Part shown: in pieces, positions 46,790 to 56,344 of the stretch
Layout of the letters: each line of letters starts with the position of its first letter
How positions within the stretch are numbered: the stretch's first letter is position 1
Assembly (NCBI RefSeq): GCF_015277735.1
Contig: NZ_JADHDA010000006.1
Span: 1-64,000, forward strand
Direction of reading: 5' to 3'
Source: Psychrobacter sp. NG254
GTDB taxonomy: Bacteria > Pseudomonadota > Gammaproteobacteria > Pseudomonadales > Moraxellaceae
Length of the DNA: 64,000 nt
Translations under genes and position numbers: made by a program
The notes under the pieces: model-generated
Told to the model about the DNA's origin: nothing
The model's input: only the letters and a program-made list of their open reading frames with translations
Database searches by the model: none

Positions 46790-47233
46790 GTGTCAAAACA
46801 GGCGCTGGTGTTTAATGATGATCTATTTGTTTTCGAAGCAGTAATGCGTGTGCGTCATACCGAAACGGACATGAATCAATATGTCACTATCGAATCACTC
46901 ACCGCTTTGCTGTCTGAGGCGCGGCTGCGATTCTTATATGCCAAAGGTATTAAAGAAGTCAATGCAGATCACCAAGGCCTGATCGTTGATACATTACAGT
47001 TAGAAATTACTGCACGCATACGAGTGCGTGAAGCGCTTTTGTTTGAGGTCGGCGTTGAGCCGTTGTATGATAATGGCGGCAATATAGTGATGAAAGTCAC
47101 TCGCATGCACACGGGCGAGACGGTCGCAAAAGCCAAACAACACTTCGTCAATTATGATTTTCATCTCAACAAAGTGACTATCATTGATAATGCGACCAAA
47201 GAAGCACTGTATCCGCATTTATTTAGGATTTAA
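46790..47233 (+). CDS. Acyl-CoA thioesterase, hotdog fold (FadM/YbgC-like)
   Basis: 147 residues forming one hotdog domain. The pattern V-R-x-x-x-T-D-M-N-Q-Y near residues 22-32 corresponds to the usual RYxDTDxxGHV active-site strand, with Asn-Gln in place of Gly-His. The helix SLTALLSEARLRFLYAKG follows. Relatives hydrolyse acyl-CoA; the substrate is unknown, and the altered active-site strand makes this less certain. The GTG start at 46790 follows a perfect AGGAGG. It is monocistronic, about 190 nt before hisIE. Confidence 0.78.
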   Translation: MSKQALVFNDDLFVFEAVMRVRHTETDMNQYVTIESLTALLSEARLRFLYAKGIKEVNADHQGLIVDTLQLEITARIRVREALLFEVGVEPLYDNGGNIVMKVTRMHTGETVAKAKQHFVNYDFHLNKVTIIDNATKEALYPHLFRI

Positions 47234-47421
47234 AATACTTGCTGATATGTTTGAAGGTTTGCTCTACTAATCATTCAGCTCTAGTAGCACTATGGATTTT
47301 ATCATTGTCTTATCCACACAACCGTCTCGCTCATACCCTATATTTATCAAAATCATATATCCATTTGCTGCACCACTCATTACCCTTTTCTACTTCCTAC
47401 TTATAAGATGATTGATACATT

Positions 47422-48258
47422 ATGACTTTACCTGCTTGGCTGACTGCCGTAAATTTCAACACTGATGGTTTGATTCCTGCAATTGCACAAGATTACCAAT
47501 CAGGTCGCATTTTGATGATGGCGTGGATGAATGCAGAAGCGCTAGCGCTCACCGCACAAACCCAAACCGCGGTTTATTTTTCGCGCTCGCGTGCCAAACT
47601 ATGGCACAAAGGCGAGTCATCAGGTCATACGCAGACGGTACATGATATTCGCTTAGACTGTGATGCCGATGTGATCGTACTGAGTGTGACCCAAGCAGGT
47701 GGCATTGCCTGCCATACTGGCCGTGAATCCTGTTTTTATCAGAGTTTGGATCTTTCTGGCGAGACACCTGAGTGGCACACAGTGGATAAGGTACTAAAAG
47801 ACCCTGCTGATATTTATGACACCCCTAAACCTGCCAGCACCCAGTCTGATATCGAACATACTGTGACGAACTCTGGTGCTGATGACCGTCAAGCACACGC
47901 GCATAAAGGTTCTGTGCTTCAGCAACTCGATAACGTATTGGCAGAACGGAAACACGCTGACGCTGACAGCTCTTATGTGGCCAGCCTATATGCGAAGGGC
48001 TTGAATAAAATACTCGAGAAAGTGGGTGAAGAAAGCACAGAGAGTATCATCGCTGCCAAAGATTTGGCCAATTGTGATGAGGCGCAAAACAAAGCGCATT
48101 ATGATGCTGCCCGTCATGAGCTGATCTATGAAGTGGCTGATGTCTGGTTCCATACCTTGGTTGGATTGGCATGGTTTGATATCGAATCAGATGCTGTCCT
48201 AAATGAGCTAGGAAGACGGTTTGGGTTATCAGGCATCGATGAAAAAGCATCCAGATAG
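47422..48258 (+). CDS. hisIE: Bifunctional phosphoribosyl-AMP cyclohydrolase / phosphoribosyl-ATP pyrophosphohydrolase
   Basis: Catalyses steps 2 and 3 of histidine synthesis. The N-terminal HisI domain (about 1-115) shows MAWMNAEAL, the zinc ligands in DCDAD and [10 protein letters not shown], and WHKGESSGH. The C-terminal HisE domain (about 165-270) is an all-alpha NTP pyrophosphatase with [14 protein letters not shown] and the acidic helix [13 protein letters not shown]. The two are joined by an unusually long polar linker of about 50 residues (118-165). The length of 278 compares with 203 in E. coli HisIE. No other his genes are adjacent; the tatABC genes follow. Confidence 0.95.
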   Translation: MTLPAWLTAVNFNTDGLIPAIAQDYQSGRILMMAWMNAEALALTAQTQTAVYFSRSRAKLWHKGESSGHTQTVHDIRLDCDADVIVLSVTQAGGIACHTGRESCFYQSLDLSGETPEWHTVDKVLKDPADIYDTPKPASTQSDIEHTVTNSGADDRQAHAHKGSVLQQLDNVLAERKHADADSSYVASLYAKGLNKILEKVGEESTESIIAAKDLANCDEAQNKAHYDAARHELIYEVADVWFHTLVGLAWFDIESDAVLNELGRRFGLSGIDEKASR

Positions 48259-48452
48259 CATTTGAGAGATAAAATAACTGCCTATCGTATTTGATTGTTG
48301 TTGGTTTCACCAATTTGTAATAAGTGCAGGTTATAATATAGCTCTGATTTATCTCGCATTATATGCTGATGCTGTTTGTTTCATTCATAATCCTTATATG
48401 GAACCAACGTCACTCGTATAAAGACTGAAAACCAAGTCACAAGGATACCATT

Positions 48453-48695
48453 ATGGGTAGTTTTTCTATTACACATTGGCTGATACTATTGGTCGTTGTG
48501 GTTGTCGTATTTGGCACCTCAAAACTCAGAAATGCTGGCAAAGATTTGGGCGGTGCTGTCAAAGGCTTTAAAGAAGCGGTCAAAGACGAAAATACTGAGC
48601 ATGCCAAAAAACAGGTGGTTCTCGACCATGATGGCACGGCACATACCGAAGAGCGCCCAGCAACCACTAAGGTTGATGATAAGCACAATGTATAG
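48453..48695 (+). CDS. tatA: Sec-independent protein translocase subunit TatA
   Basis: 80 residues: a short N-terminus, one transmembrane helix (about 8-20), the hinge FGTSKL and the amphipathic helix [19 protein letters not shown], then a charged tail. This is the pore-forming part of the twin-arginine pathway. AAGGA precedes the ATG. It heads tatABC, with 26 nt to tatB. A TATAAT box at 48332-48337 may be part of its promoter. Confidence 0.94.
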   Translation: MGSFSITHWLILLVVVVVVFGTSKLRNAGKDLGGAVKGFKEAVKDENTEHAKKQVVLDHDGTAHTEERPATTKVDDKHNV

Positions 48696-48721
48696 CATCT
48701 AGACAGTGATACCGGAACATT

Positions 48722-49429
48722 ATGTTTGATATTGGGTTTTCTGAACTACTCCTTTTTGGGGTGATTGCCTTGATTGTATTAGGCCCCGAAAAGCTACCGC
48801 AAGCCGCGCGTACTGCTGGGCAGTGGTATGCCAAAATTAGACGTACGGTGTCTACTTTGCAGTCTGAAATAGAGGCTGAGCTCGACTTGGCAGAGACACG
48901 CCAACAGATGCAAAAAGAGCTTGCCAAAATTCGCCAAACTGAGGCCGACATGAAGCGTGAGATGGCTGAAATGCGTGGCAATATGAAAGCCTTTGAAAAC
49001 TCACAAAGCCATTCTCTAAAGACATCACATGACTCGCAGTCTCATGACAGTGATGGTACCCGGCATCCACATCAAGCAGCCAAACCAAAAGCATTTGACT
49101 ACGCCTACGCGACTGATGAGCAAAATAGTCAGATGTCAGACAGTCATCAAACCCTAGAGGCTGATACGGTAGCATCCGATATCAACGATGATGCAAACAT
49201 GATCGATGAGCATAGTAAAGTATCGGGCGCTCCAGTCACTGACATTCCAAAGACTGCCACTCTAACGATTGTCACACGTCCTTGGGAAAACATGTGGTTT
49301 AGACTCGGTGCTTATGACAAAGCACGCAGGCTACCTATGCCACCTTATCTGCCGAATTATAAAGCCGATACCTTATTAAACAGTCCAGTAAGCACACCGT
49401 CTTCTGTCAATGATCAGGAGACTAACTGA
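48722..49429 (+). CDS. tatB: Sec-independent protein translocase subunit TatB
   Basis: 235 residues: N-terminal membrane helix with the TatB hallmark Glu-x-x (MFDIGFSELLLFGVIALIVLG in two parts, then PEKLPQAART), a long amphipathic and coiled-coil helix to about 105, and a disordered Ser/His/Asp-rich C-terminal half. It recruits twin-arginine precursors together with TatC. The tail is longer than in E. coli TatB (171). Its TGA stop overlaps the tatC ATG by one base, indicating translational coupling. Confidence 0.94.
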   Translation: MFDIGFSELLLFGVIALIVLGPEKLPQAARTAGQWYAKIRRTVSTLQSEIEAELDLAETRQQMQKELAKIRQTEADMKREMAEMRGNMKAFENSQSHSLKTSHDSQSHDSDGTRHPHQAAKPKAFDYAYATDEQNSQMSDSHQTLEADTVASDINDDANMIDEHSKVSGAPVTDIPKTATLTIVTRPWENMWFRLGAYDKARRLPMPPYLPNYKADTLLNSPVSTPSSVNDQETN

Positions 49430-50328
49430 TGGGATTATTCAAACGCACAAAAAGCCGCCAAGAAAAACTGACTAGTACGGATACGGTCGAAAATGGGCAG
49501 ACTTTGGGAAACGGTGAGCCTATCAACGATACCGAAACTACTGAAAAGACAGCCTCTACTGATGTCTTAAGCTCACTGGGTGACATGCCTATCACTGAGC
49601 ATTTGATTGAGTTACGTCGGCATTTGATCAAAATATGTGTGGCGATATTGGTGATATTTTTAGCTTTAGTCGGTTATTCGCGCGAGCTTTATAATCTACT
49701 ATCAGATCCTTTAGTCGCACAGCTGCCTGCCAACTCGACGATGATTGCCACTGATATTACCTCTAACTTTATGGCGCCGATACGCCTGACGGTCTTTGTC
49801 GCTGCATTCTTTGCTATGCCTTATATTTTGTATCAAATCTGGTCGTTTGTAGCGCCTGGTCTATATAAAAAAGAAAAGAAAATCGCGATTCCAGTACTAC
49901 TATCCTCTATCTTTCTGTTTTATGCAGGGGTGGCTTTTTCGTATTTTGTTGTGCTCAAAGGTGTTCTGAAATTCTTTATTATGTTCGCCCCGCAAAACGT
50001 CCTACCGATGACAGATATCGACAGCTATCTAAGCTTTGCGCTAAAACTGTTTATGGTATTTGGCTTAACTTTTGAGATTCCGGTCGTCACTTTGCTATTG
50101 ATATTGACTGGCATTGTCTCCATTCAGAGTCTAGAAGACAAACGCCGCTATATCATTGTGGGCTGTTTTGCCGTGGCAGCAGTCGTCACACCGCCCGATG
50201 GCGTGTCGATGCTGATGCTAGCCATTCCGATGTGGTTATTGTTTGAGCTTGGTTTGTTTTTATCGAAGATTCTGATCAAAGAAGCACCTAGCCCTGCTCT
50301 AGCATCCGTATTGAGCGATAAAAAATAA
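49429..50328 (+). CDS. tatC: Sec-independent protein translocase subunit TatC
   Basis: 299 residues with six transmembrane helices from about residue 65 on. The hallmark MPITEHLIELRRHL (42-55) marks the first cytoplasmic segment, and FYAGVAFSYF and FGLTFEIPVV are other conserved stretches. It is the receptor for twin-arginine signal peptides. It has an extra polar, Thr/Glu-rich N-terminus of about 35 residues compared with E. coli TatC (258). AGGAG lies inside the tatB end. A terminator follows 190 nt downstream. Confidence 0.95.
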   Translation: MGLFKRTKSRQEKLTSTDTVENGQTLGNGEPINDTETTEKTASTDVLSSLGDMPITEHLIELRRHLIKICVAILVIFLALVGYSRELYNLLSDPLVAQLPANSTMIATDITSNFMAPIRLTVFVAAFFAMPYILYQIWSFVAPGLYKKEKKIAIPVLLSSIFLFYAGVAFSYFVVLKGVLKFFIMFAPQNVLPMTDIDSYLSFALKLFMVFGLTFEIPVVTLLLILTGIVSIQSLEDKRRYIIVGCFAVAAVVTPPDGVSMLMLAIPMWLLFELGLFLSKILIKEAPSPALASVLSDKK

Positions 50329-50521
50329 AGCCCTTAACACGATGATTTGTATTAAAATAGCACCACTGACTGGTGCGTATCTTACTAAGATTAGGCCTGC
50401 ATAAGTCCATGGTTTAATCTGGTTCTTGTATTGTTTGACTCTTATCCCACAAATAAGCCACATGCTTATTATCATATTTTAGTTAGTACGTTTTAGTACC
50501 ATCCTTTATAAGCTATTATTT

Positions 50522-50552
50522 AAAAGCCATTGTTTATCCAGTGGCTTTTTTT
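50522..50552 (+). terminator. Intrinsic terminator downstream of tatABC
   Basis: AAAAGCCATTG / CAGTGGCTTTT forms an 11-bp stem with one wobble and loop TTTATC, ending in T7. It lies 45 nt before the helicase gene. Confidence 0.75.
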
Positions 50553-50596
50553 GCCCCCTTTGTTTTTAATCATTTTTTGTATTAGGTAGTTTTATT

Positions 50597-52096
50597 ATGT
50601 CCGCATCGATGCCAGCTTATATGAGCGATCCCACTGATGAGCAATTGAATGCGCTCAATATGGCGATGGATCACAAGTCATTCAAAGTGGTGGCTTATGC
50701 GGGTGCTGGTAAAACCACGACATTAAAGCTAATCGGTGAGCGCCTGCGTGGACGCGGCTTATATTTAGCTTTTAACAAAACGATTGCCAATGATGCTCGC
50801 TCAAAGTTTCCACCACATGTAGAGTGTCGCACCTTTCATTCGCTTGCCTATCGTCATGTCGCGCGTGACATTACCGCAAAACTCTCCTTACCGCGCTTTT
50901 CACCTAAGCGTCTGGGTGACGATTTGGGCTTGCAACCTGTCCAAGTACGTCGGCAAATGGATGGGGTTAATAAATACATCACACTTACGCCAGCGCGATT
51001 GTCGCGGTTTGTCAGTGATGCAGTGAGCAATTTTTGTAGTACGCATGCCAGCTACCCTGCACCTAGGCATATATTGTTTCCAAGTTGGCTCGATGAGTCA
51101 GATGCAGAGCAATTGCGTGAGATGCTCTACCCTGCCGTAGAGCATCGTTGGTTACAGTCGATTGATGCGCGTCATCCTGCTGGCATCGGGCATGATATCT
51201 ATCTGAAGCTTTGGGCATTGTCTAAGCCAAGCATTCCAGCGGATTTTATTTTGTTTGATGAAGCGCAAGATGCAGATCCATTGATGATGGGGATTTTGAC
51301 TCAACAACCGAGACAGGTCATCTATGTAGGCGATGCGCATCAGCAGATTTACGAGTGGCGCGGTGCGGTCAATGCCATGAAAAAACTGCCACTGCCGCAA
51401 ACCTTATTGACGCAGTCTTTTCGCTTTGGTGAGCCAATTGCAGAAGTTGCCAATACACTGCTCAAGGCATTGCAAGAAGATGTGCCGCTTAAGGGTAATC
51501 CTAATAAACAGTCCTCTACTGACAAAGGCATGGTGCACAGTAAAAAAGACGCTATTCTATGTCGCACCAATGCCGCTGCGATGTCGCAATTATTGACTGG
51601 ACTCAAACTCGGTCATAGAGTGGCGCTGCAAGCCGATACCGATCGCATGCTAAAATTCTGTCAAGCAGCTGAAAATTTAAAAAATGGCAAGTCTGCTTAT
51701 GGTGTACCTGAGCTGGCATACTTTTATAATTGGGGCGATGTGCAAGAATACGCCGAAACCAATGAAGGCAGCGATCTCAAAACTCTGGTCAAACTAGTCG
51801 ATGACCACGGTACCAATGTCTTGAGTCAAGCGGTCAATAGTCTGACCAGCATTGAAAACGCTGACTATGTCATCTCAACTGCTCACAAAGCCAAAGGGCT
51901 TGAATGGGGAAAGGTGCAGTTGGACGATGACTTTTATTATGATGTCACCACCAATGCGGTCAAGATAAGTCCAGAAGAGTTGCGCTTACTATATGTCGCT
52001 TGCACTCGTGCCCAGAGCAATTTGGACATTCATAATATTAAAGACTTGATATCAGGATTGCAGACAGGCAAGAAAGTTATTTTTGGTAAGACTTAA
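50597..52096 (+). CDS. Compact UvrD-family helicase (FBH1-like)
   Basis: A 499-residue superfamily 1A helicase. Motif I is AYAGAGKTTT (33-42) and Ia AFNKTIANDA (58-67). Then come RTFHSLAYR, motif II DEAQD (221-225), motif III GDAHQQIYEWRGA (245-257), motif IV QSFRFG, motif V TAHKAKGLEW (428-437) and motif VI YVACTRAQ (466-473), all intact. It is far shorter than UvrD or Rep (about 670-720), so the 1B/2B inserts are reduced. The AFNK and RTFHSLA strings resemble the helicase part of FBH1, which curbs RecA/Rad51-type recombination. The physiological role here is inference. It stands between tatC and dusC, apparently alone. Confidence 0.85.
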   Translation: MSASMPAYMSDPTDEQLNALNMAMDHKSFKVVAYAGAGKTTTLKLIGERLRGRGLYLAFNKTIANDARSKFPPHVECRTFHSLAYRHVARDITAKLSLPRFSPKRLGDDLGLQPVQVRRQMDGVNKYITLTPARLSRFVSDAVSNFCSTHASYPAPRHILFPSWLDESDAEQLREMLYPAVEHRWLQSIDARHPAGIGHDIYLKLWALSKPSIPADFILFDEAQDADPLMMGILTQQPRQVIYVGDAHQQIYEWRGAVNAMKKLPLPQTLLTQSFRFGEPIAEVANTLLKALQEDVPLKGNPNKQSSTDKGMVHSKKDAILCRTNAAAMSQLLTGLKLGHRVALQADTDRMLKFCQAAENLKNGKSAYGVPELAYFYNWGDVQEYAETNEGSDLKTLVKLVDDHGTNVLSQAVNSLTSIENADYVISTAHKAKGLEWGKVQLDDDFYYDVTTNAVKISPEELRLLYVACTRAQSNLDIHNIKDLISGLQTGKKVIFGKT

Positions 52097-52172
52097 TTAT
52101 CCTCCATCTCTGCCAATCTCAAGTTTCATTCTATCTTTCGTTATAGTAACCTTTTAGCAGTGAACAACAAGC

Positions 52173-53198
52173 ATGAATAATAATCAGCAACTTCAAGCAC
52201 GTCAAAACACCATCAGCCAGCTATTTGCCAACCCCGTCCGTTTACTTGCGCCAATGGAAGGATTGACCGATCCATTGATGCGACAAATTCTAACGCAGAT
52301 TGCGGCAGACTTAGGCCGTCCCTATGATTGGTCGGTGAGCGAGTTTATTCGCGTGACCCAGCATGTTTTGCCCGCGCATGTATTTTATAAATACGTACCA
52401 GAATTGCGTCATGATGCCAAGACTGCCTGTGGCACACCGATTCATTTGCAACTTTTAGGCAGCGAAGCGCAACTCATGGCAGACAATGCTGCTTATGCTG
52501 CTGAGCTTGGTGCACCTGCCATTGATATCAATTTTGGTTGCCCTGCTAAAACGGTAAACAGCCATCGTGGTGGTTCAGTATTACTGGATGAACCCGAAAC
52601 CATGTATCAGATTATCAGCGCGGTGCGTCAAGCAGTACCTGCCGACATTCCAGTCTCGGCCAAGATACGTTTAGGCTATACCGACACCAGTAGAATGGAT
52701 GATATTCGTGGCGCGATTAATGACAGTGGTACTGATTGGCTGACCATTCATGCACGAACCAAAACCCAAGGCTATAAGCCACCCGCCTACTGGGACAAAG
52801 TTCAAAGTTTCAATGCGCTCGATATTCCAGTCATCGCCAATGGTGAAATATGGAACGCAGAACATGCACAGAACTGTATGGCGCAAGCAGGTACAGAACA
52901 TTTAATGTTAGGTCGCGGTGCGGTTACCCGTCCAGATTTGGTTGCTCGTGTGGATTGCGGTTCAGATGATGCCATGCTGAATGCGGCAACGTTATCGTGG
53001 GAAGCAATGGTCAGCCATCAGATAAAATTTTTGGAAGGTCGGGCTAAAACTGAGGTGATATTGGTGGGTCGTTACAAGCAATGGCTCGCGATGCTCATCA
53101 AAGGCTATAGCGAAGCAAAAGTTTTATGGGACAGTATCAAACGAGAAAAAAATAAAGCGGTGATTATCAGTGCGCTACAATCTAGCATACAACAATAA
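52173..53198 (+). CDS. dusC: tRNA-dihydrouridine(16) synthase DusC
   Basis: An FMN enzyme reducing uridine 16 in the tRNA D-loop. The 341 residues open with LLAPMEGLTDPLMR (25-38), where DusC has Met-Glu rather than the MAP-T of DusA. INFGCPAKTVNSHRGGS holds the catalytic Cys. SAKIRLGY and the FMN phosphate segment NGEIWNAE follow. The recognition helix domain is C-terminal. The segment SEFIRVTQHVLP after the first strand is typical of the DusC clade, supporting that assignment over DusA or DusB. It is about 75 nt after the helicase gene, with convergent genes beyond. Confidence 0.92.
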   Translation: MNNNQQLQARQNTISQLFANPVRLLAPMEGLTDPLMRQILTQIAADLGRPYDWSVSEFIRVTQHVLPAHVFYKYVPELRHDAKTACGTPIHLQLLGSEAQLMADNAAYAAELGAPAIDINFGCPAKTVNSHRGGSVLLDEPETMYQIISAVRQAVPADIPVSAKIRLGYTDTSRMDDIRGAINDSGTDWLTIHARTKTQGYKPPAYWDKVQSFNALDIPVIANGEIWNAEHAQNCMAQAGTEHLMLGRGAVTRPDLVARVDCGSDDAMLNAATLSWEAMVSHQIKFLEGRAKTEVILVGRYKQWLAMLIKGYSEAKVLWDSIKREKNKAVIISALQSSIQQ

Positions 53199-53250
53199 TC
53201 ACCTGCTTATAGTTGATTGATCTAGGGCGTATAAAGTTAACGCTCAAGCG

Positions 53251-53676
53251 TTATACACTCACTCGAATCGCTAAATAGAACAGCATCAAACAGCAAGCCA
53301 TCGATAACGCCCAAAGGATAGAGCGAAACATCGATAAGTTGGTGATATAAGCCACGCAAAAACCAATCCGAATCAGCACGTACAGCCATGCCAATATATT
53401 GATGATTGACTGCGGTACGAAGAACAGCATAGCTGTTAATACGGCGGCCAAAAATATCGGTAAGGTTTCATAGCTGTTTTGCTGTGCGGCATTAGCGCGT
53501 GCCGCCACGCCTGTCGCATTTTGAAAAAAATCGCGAGGATGTGCATTATTTCTGACTTTAAAACCGCCAGATGCTTTTGCCACGATGGATACTAGCCATG
53601 GTAGTAAGCTTGCTGCCACCATCGCCCAGATAGCGGACGCTGACGTATTAGACACCAACTCAAAAAATGCATTCAT
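53251..53676 (-). CDS. MAPEG family membrane protein
   Basis: 141 residues with four hydrophobic segments. The MAPEG hallmark RANAAQQNSYETLPIF (59-74) follows the NNAHPRDF loop. Family members are small four-helix membrane proteins; eukaryotic ones are glutathione transferases and bacterial ones are mostly uncharacterised. It lies 14 nt downstream of an osmC-type gene on the same strand and is probably in its operon, which hints at a shared role in detoxification. Confidence 0.88.
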   Translation of the reverse strand: MNAFFELVSNTSASAIWAMVAASLLPWLVSIVAKASGGFKVRNNAHPRDFFQNATGVAARANAAQQNSYETLPIFLAAVLTAMLFFVPQSIINILAWLYVLIRIGFCVAYITNLSMFRSILWALSMACCLMLFYLAIRVSV

Positions 53677-53690
53677 TATTATATGAGCCC

Positions 53691-54104
53691 TTAGCCTGCT
53701 ATGATTTCAAAATCATGAGTAATGTTAACGCCACCTGCTACTAACATACGACTGGCTGAGCAGTATTTTTCTGCTGATAAATGGATGGCTTTTTCAACCT
53801 GCTTGTCTTTGATATCCTGACCTGTCACGACAAAATGCATATGAATATCGGTATAGACCGCTGGGATTGTCTCAGCACGCTGGGCTGTCAATTCACAACG
53901 TACATCGGTCACTTCTTGACGAGACTTCTCTAAAATCGAGATCACATCATAGCTGGCACAGCCGCCAAGCCCTAATAGAATAAGCTCCATCGGACTGGCG
54001 CCTTTTTCTTTGTCTGCATCGATCTGAACATTATGTCCTGATGGTGACACGCCCATAAAGGCTTTGTTTTCTTGCCATACGACACTTGCTTTTGATTCTG
54101 ACAT
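53691..54104 (-). CDS. OsmC/Ohr family protein
   Basis: 137 residues. The two redox cysteines are Cys49 (LGLGGCASYD) and Cys115 (EKYCSASRML), and the motif SPMELILLGLGGC is the OsmC/YhfA hallmark. Members reduce organic hydroperoxides; the YhfA-like subgroup, which this one resembles, is less well defined. AAGGAC lies before the ATG. The gene is followed at once by the MAPEG gene. Confidence 0.9.
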   Translation of the reverse strand: MSESKASVVWQENKAFMGVSPSGHNVQIDADKEKGASPMELILLGLGGCASYDVISILEKSRQEVTDVRCELTAQRAETIPAVYTDIHMHFVVTGQDIKDKQVEKAIHLSAEKYCSASRMLVAGGVNITHDFEIIAG

Positions 54105-54727
54105 GGTTGTTTTGTCCTTATTCTGATAGGTATATTATGTGTTTATTATATCGTTGATTCAATGTGTGAGAGACACTCAAGCCTATAAACTGACATTTTA
54201 AGTGCGATTATACTACTGTTATTTTTAGAGTGATCATCGTTTAAATCTATATAGATAGGCTAGTGTAGCACAGGCCAAAGCAAGATTTTATGGCGCTAAT
54301 GTTTTGTAGTCGGCCCACTTTGGAATCAACTACCGTGCGATTACTATCATTTGTACTGTCTTTATCATTCTTACGGGTAGTACATAAGCCGTATTCATAG
54401 CGACATTCAGATATGTGGGTGTCGATTTTAAGTAGAATCCGTTATAGAGCATTTCTCTACTATTTAATCTACGGCTATACCTTATCCATATAACTCGTTT
54501 AAAACCCACAAAAGTCTATTTATAAATACTTGATTTTAAAAGGTAAAACTTACGAAACATTTTATAGCAAAATACTGTTACACATTTTGCTTGTTTCTTG
54601 GTTTAATGACGGTAATGAGTCTCGTTTTGAGCTTATATTGATAACAATCACCTTATAATAACTACGATTACTGTCAAAACATAAGTACAAGACAAGCTAT
54701 TTTTAAACACATTAAAAGGGTTTAGTC
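54105..54727. other. Large intergenic region before rppH
   Basis: About 620 bp between divergent genes, AT-rich, with no ORF that looks real. Palindromic bits such as ATCTATATAGAT (near 54246) occur, but no recognised repeat, RNA gene or clear promoter. A TATAAT-like box lies near 54654, 70 nt before rppH. Confidence 0.4.
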
Positions 54728-55246
54728 ATGATAGATGCAGACGGCTTTCGCGCCAACGTCGGCATCATCTTGGCAAATACACAAGGGCAGGTTCTGTGGG
54801 CAAAACGTATTGGTCACAACGCTTGGCAGTTTCCGCAGGGTGGTATCGATCGCGGAGAGACGCCGATGGATGCAATGTATCGCGAGCTCTGGGAAGAGGT
54901 CGGCTTACATCCGCGTCATGTGGAATTATTGGCAGTGACGCAAGATTGGTTGCGTTATCGACTGCCTAAACGCTACGTGCGACACGGTCAGCAACCCTTA
55001 TGTATTGGGCAAAAACAAAAATGGTTTTTGCTGCGCTTAGATGAGCCAAACACACAACATATCCGCTTCGATGAAGGGAAGCCAGAATTTGACCATTGGC
55101 AATGGGTCAGCTACTGGTATCCACTTGGACAAGTGATTCATTTTAAACGAGGCGTTTATCGCCGTGCCTTGCAAGAACTGGTACGCGAGCTTCCCTTAAA
55201 GCAAGAACTGATTATCCCTGAACAGGACAATCATTTGTTGATGTAA
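54728..55246 (+). CDS. rppH: RNA pyrophosphohydrolase
   Basis: Converts 5'-triphosphate mRNA to monophosphate and so starts RNase E decay. The Nudix box is exact, GxxxxxExxxxxxxREUxEExGU, spanning residues 38-60, with catalytic glutamates 53, 56 and 57. The N-terminal [11 protein letters not shown] and the WAKR segment are typical of RppH. At 172 residues it is close to E. coli RppH (176). It is monocistronic with a terminator at 55268-55321; the usual downstream partner ptsP is not present. Confidence 0.95.
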   Translation: MIDADGFRANVGIILANTQGQVLWAKRIGHNAWQFPQGGIDRGETPMDAMYRELWEEVGLHPRHVELLAVTQDWLRYRLPKRYVRHGQQPLCIGQKQKWFLLRLDEPNTQHIRFDEGKPEFDHWQWVSYWYPLGQVIHFKRGVYRRALQELVRELPLKQELIIPEQDNHLLM

Positions 55247-55267
55247 ACCACCTACCATCATTAATAC

Positions 55268-55321
55268 AGATACCCACGATAATCGCTAGCAGAATTAGTG
55301 ATTACCCTGGGTATTTTTTTG
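55268..55321 (+). terminator. Intrinsic terminator of rppH
   Basis: ATACCC / GGGTAT outer arms and AATCGCT / AGTGATT inner arms pair around an internal loop, followed by seven T. It lies 22 nt after the stop. Confidence 0.65.
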
Positions 55322-55363
55322 GCTGTAGTTTAACAACATCTATTTTCTTTCATAGTGATACCT

Positions 55364-56203
55364 TTACTTTGACCCAGAGTTGCATTCACGACTGACTATT
55401 TGGGCCACCAGTGTTGAAGGCATATCTCTGTCTTTATTCTCGGCTTTGCGCAACGTCAGAATGCTTTGCGTCCGTGTTCCATAAGTGGGCTGGTTGGCTT
55501 GCCTATCCGCAAACGCAACAGGAGCAATATAAATAGAAGACAGCATTTGCTCGATATCAATTGCTACGCCAGTATTTGGCAAATCCTCTGCTGGTGCGGG
55601 TGTACTATCAGATAATACGTCAAAGGCGGCCTCTTGCCAGTAATCGTCGCTGCTGTCCTCGGCAATGAGCGGTAACACCTCTTGGCGCAGTCTTCCTCGC
55701 AGTTTTTCCGTCTTAAACCAACTGTCCTCTGGCTGACCATTAGAGAGCACATGCAAACCTGCATACAATGGCGTTGGCGCATGACCGCGATTATTGACAA
55801 TGACGGCTTGTGACGTATCGCCAACAATCAGATTAAAGCCTGCATACGCTTGTAAATTAAGTTGACGAGCAAAATCCATTGGGCTAAGCGTACTTGTCAA
55901 AAAATCAGTCACTAACGCCCCGCGCGAACGCTCATCTGTCCCTGCCTGCACACCATCACGAAAATTTAAAACTGCTGCCCAGCGTCCGTTTTGCTCGTGA
56001 TGCTCCATATTTTCTATTGCTACTGGCTGCCGATGAATCCCTAGCCAAGTGCCGCCGCTTTGCTGATCACGTCCGGCATAAATAGGCTGGTCAGACCACT
56101 GGTGCAGCCGATCCGTTGGACGCTCAAAAAACTCATCACGATTGGACAATAATACCAATGGCAACTCATCAAATAACTGCCAAGCAATGGCGACAATACA
56201 CAT
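55364..56203 (-). CDS. NRDE/TANGO2-family protein
   Basis: 279 residues. The N-terminal Cys2 (MCIVAIAW) and the motif SNRDEFFERPT (20-30) give the family its NRDE name, followed by AGRDQQSGGTWLGI. The fold is related to Ntn-type hydrolases, in which an N-terminal Cys acts after Met removal, but no enzymatic activity is established. The human relative TANGO2 has been linked to lipid and heme handling. It lies convergent with rppH and upstream of nothing in an operon. Confidence 0.88.
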   Translation of the reverse strand: MCIVAIAWQLFDELPLVLLSNRDEFFERPTDRLHQWSDQPIYAGRDQQSGGTWLGIHRQPVAIENMEHHEQNGRWAAVLNFRDGVQAGTDERSRGALVTDFLTSTLSPMDFARQLNLQAYAGFNLIVGDTSQAVIVNNRGHAPTPLYAGLHVLSNGQPEDSWFKTEKLRGRLRQEVLPLIAEDSSDDYWQEAAFDVLSDSTPAPAEDLPNTGVAIDIEQMLSSIYIAPVAFADRQANQPTYGTRTQSILTLRKAENKDRDMPSTLVAQIVSRECNSGSK

Positions 56204-56344
56204 AGCATTCCTTTTATAATAATCTTCTGTTATACCAATACTTTTAGCAAATCAGGTTACGGTCGTGACCTTATTTGCCAAGACGTGTGCTCATTTTTAT
56301 CATCGTTTTTAAAACGAGAACACACTCTCATTAGGCATTGCTTA

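Noticed and set aside
54105..54727. Possible degraded gene or small RNA in the rppH upstream gap
   Set aside because: No frame reads like a protein, and no terminator-linked structure or consensus promoter supports an RNA gene.
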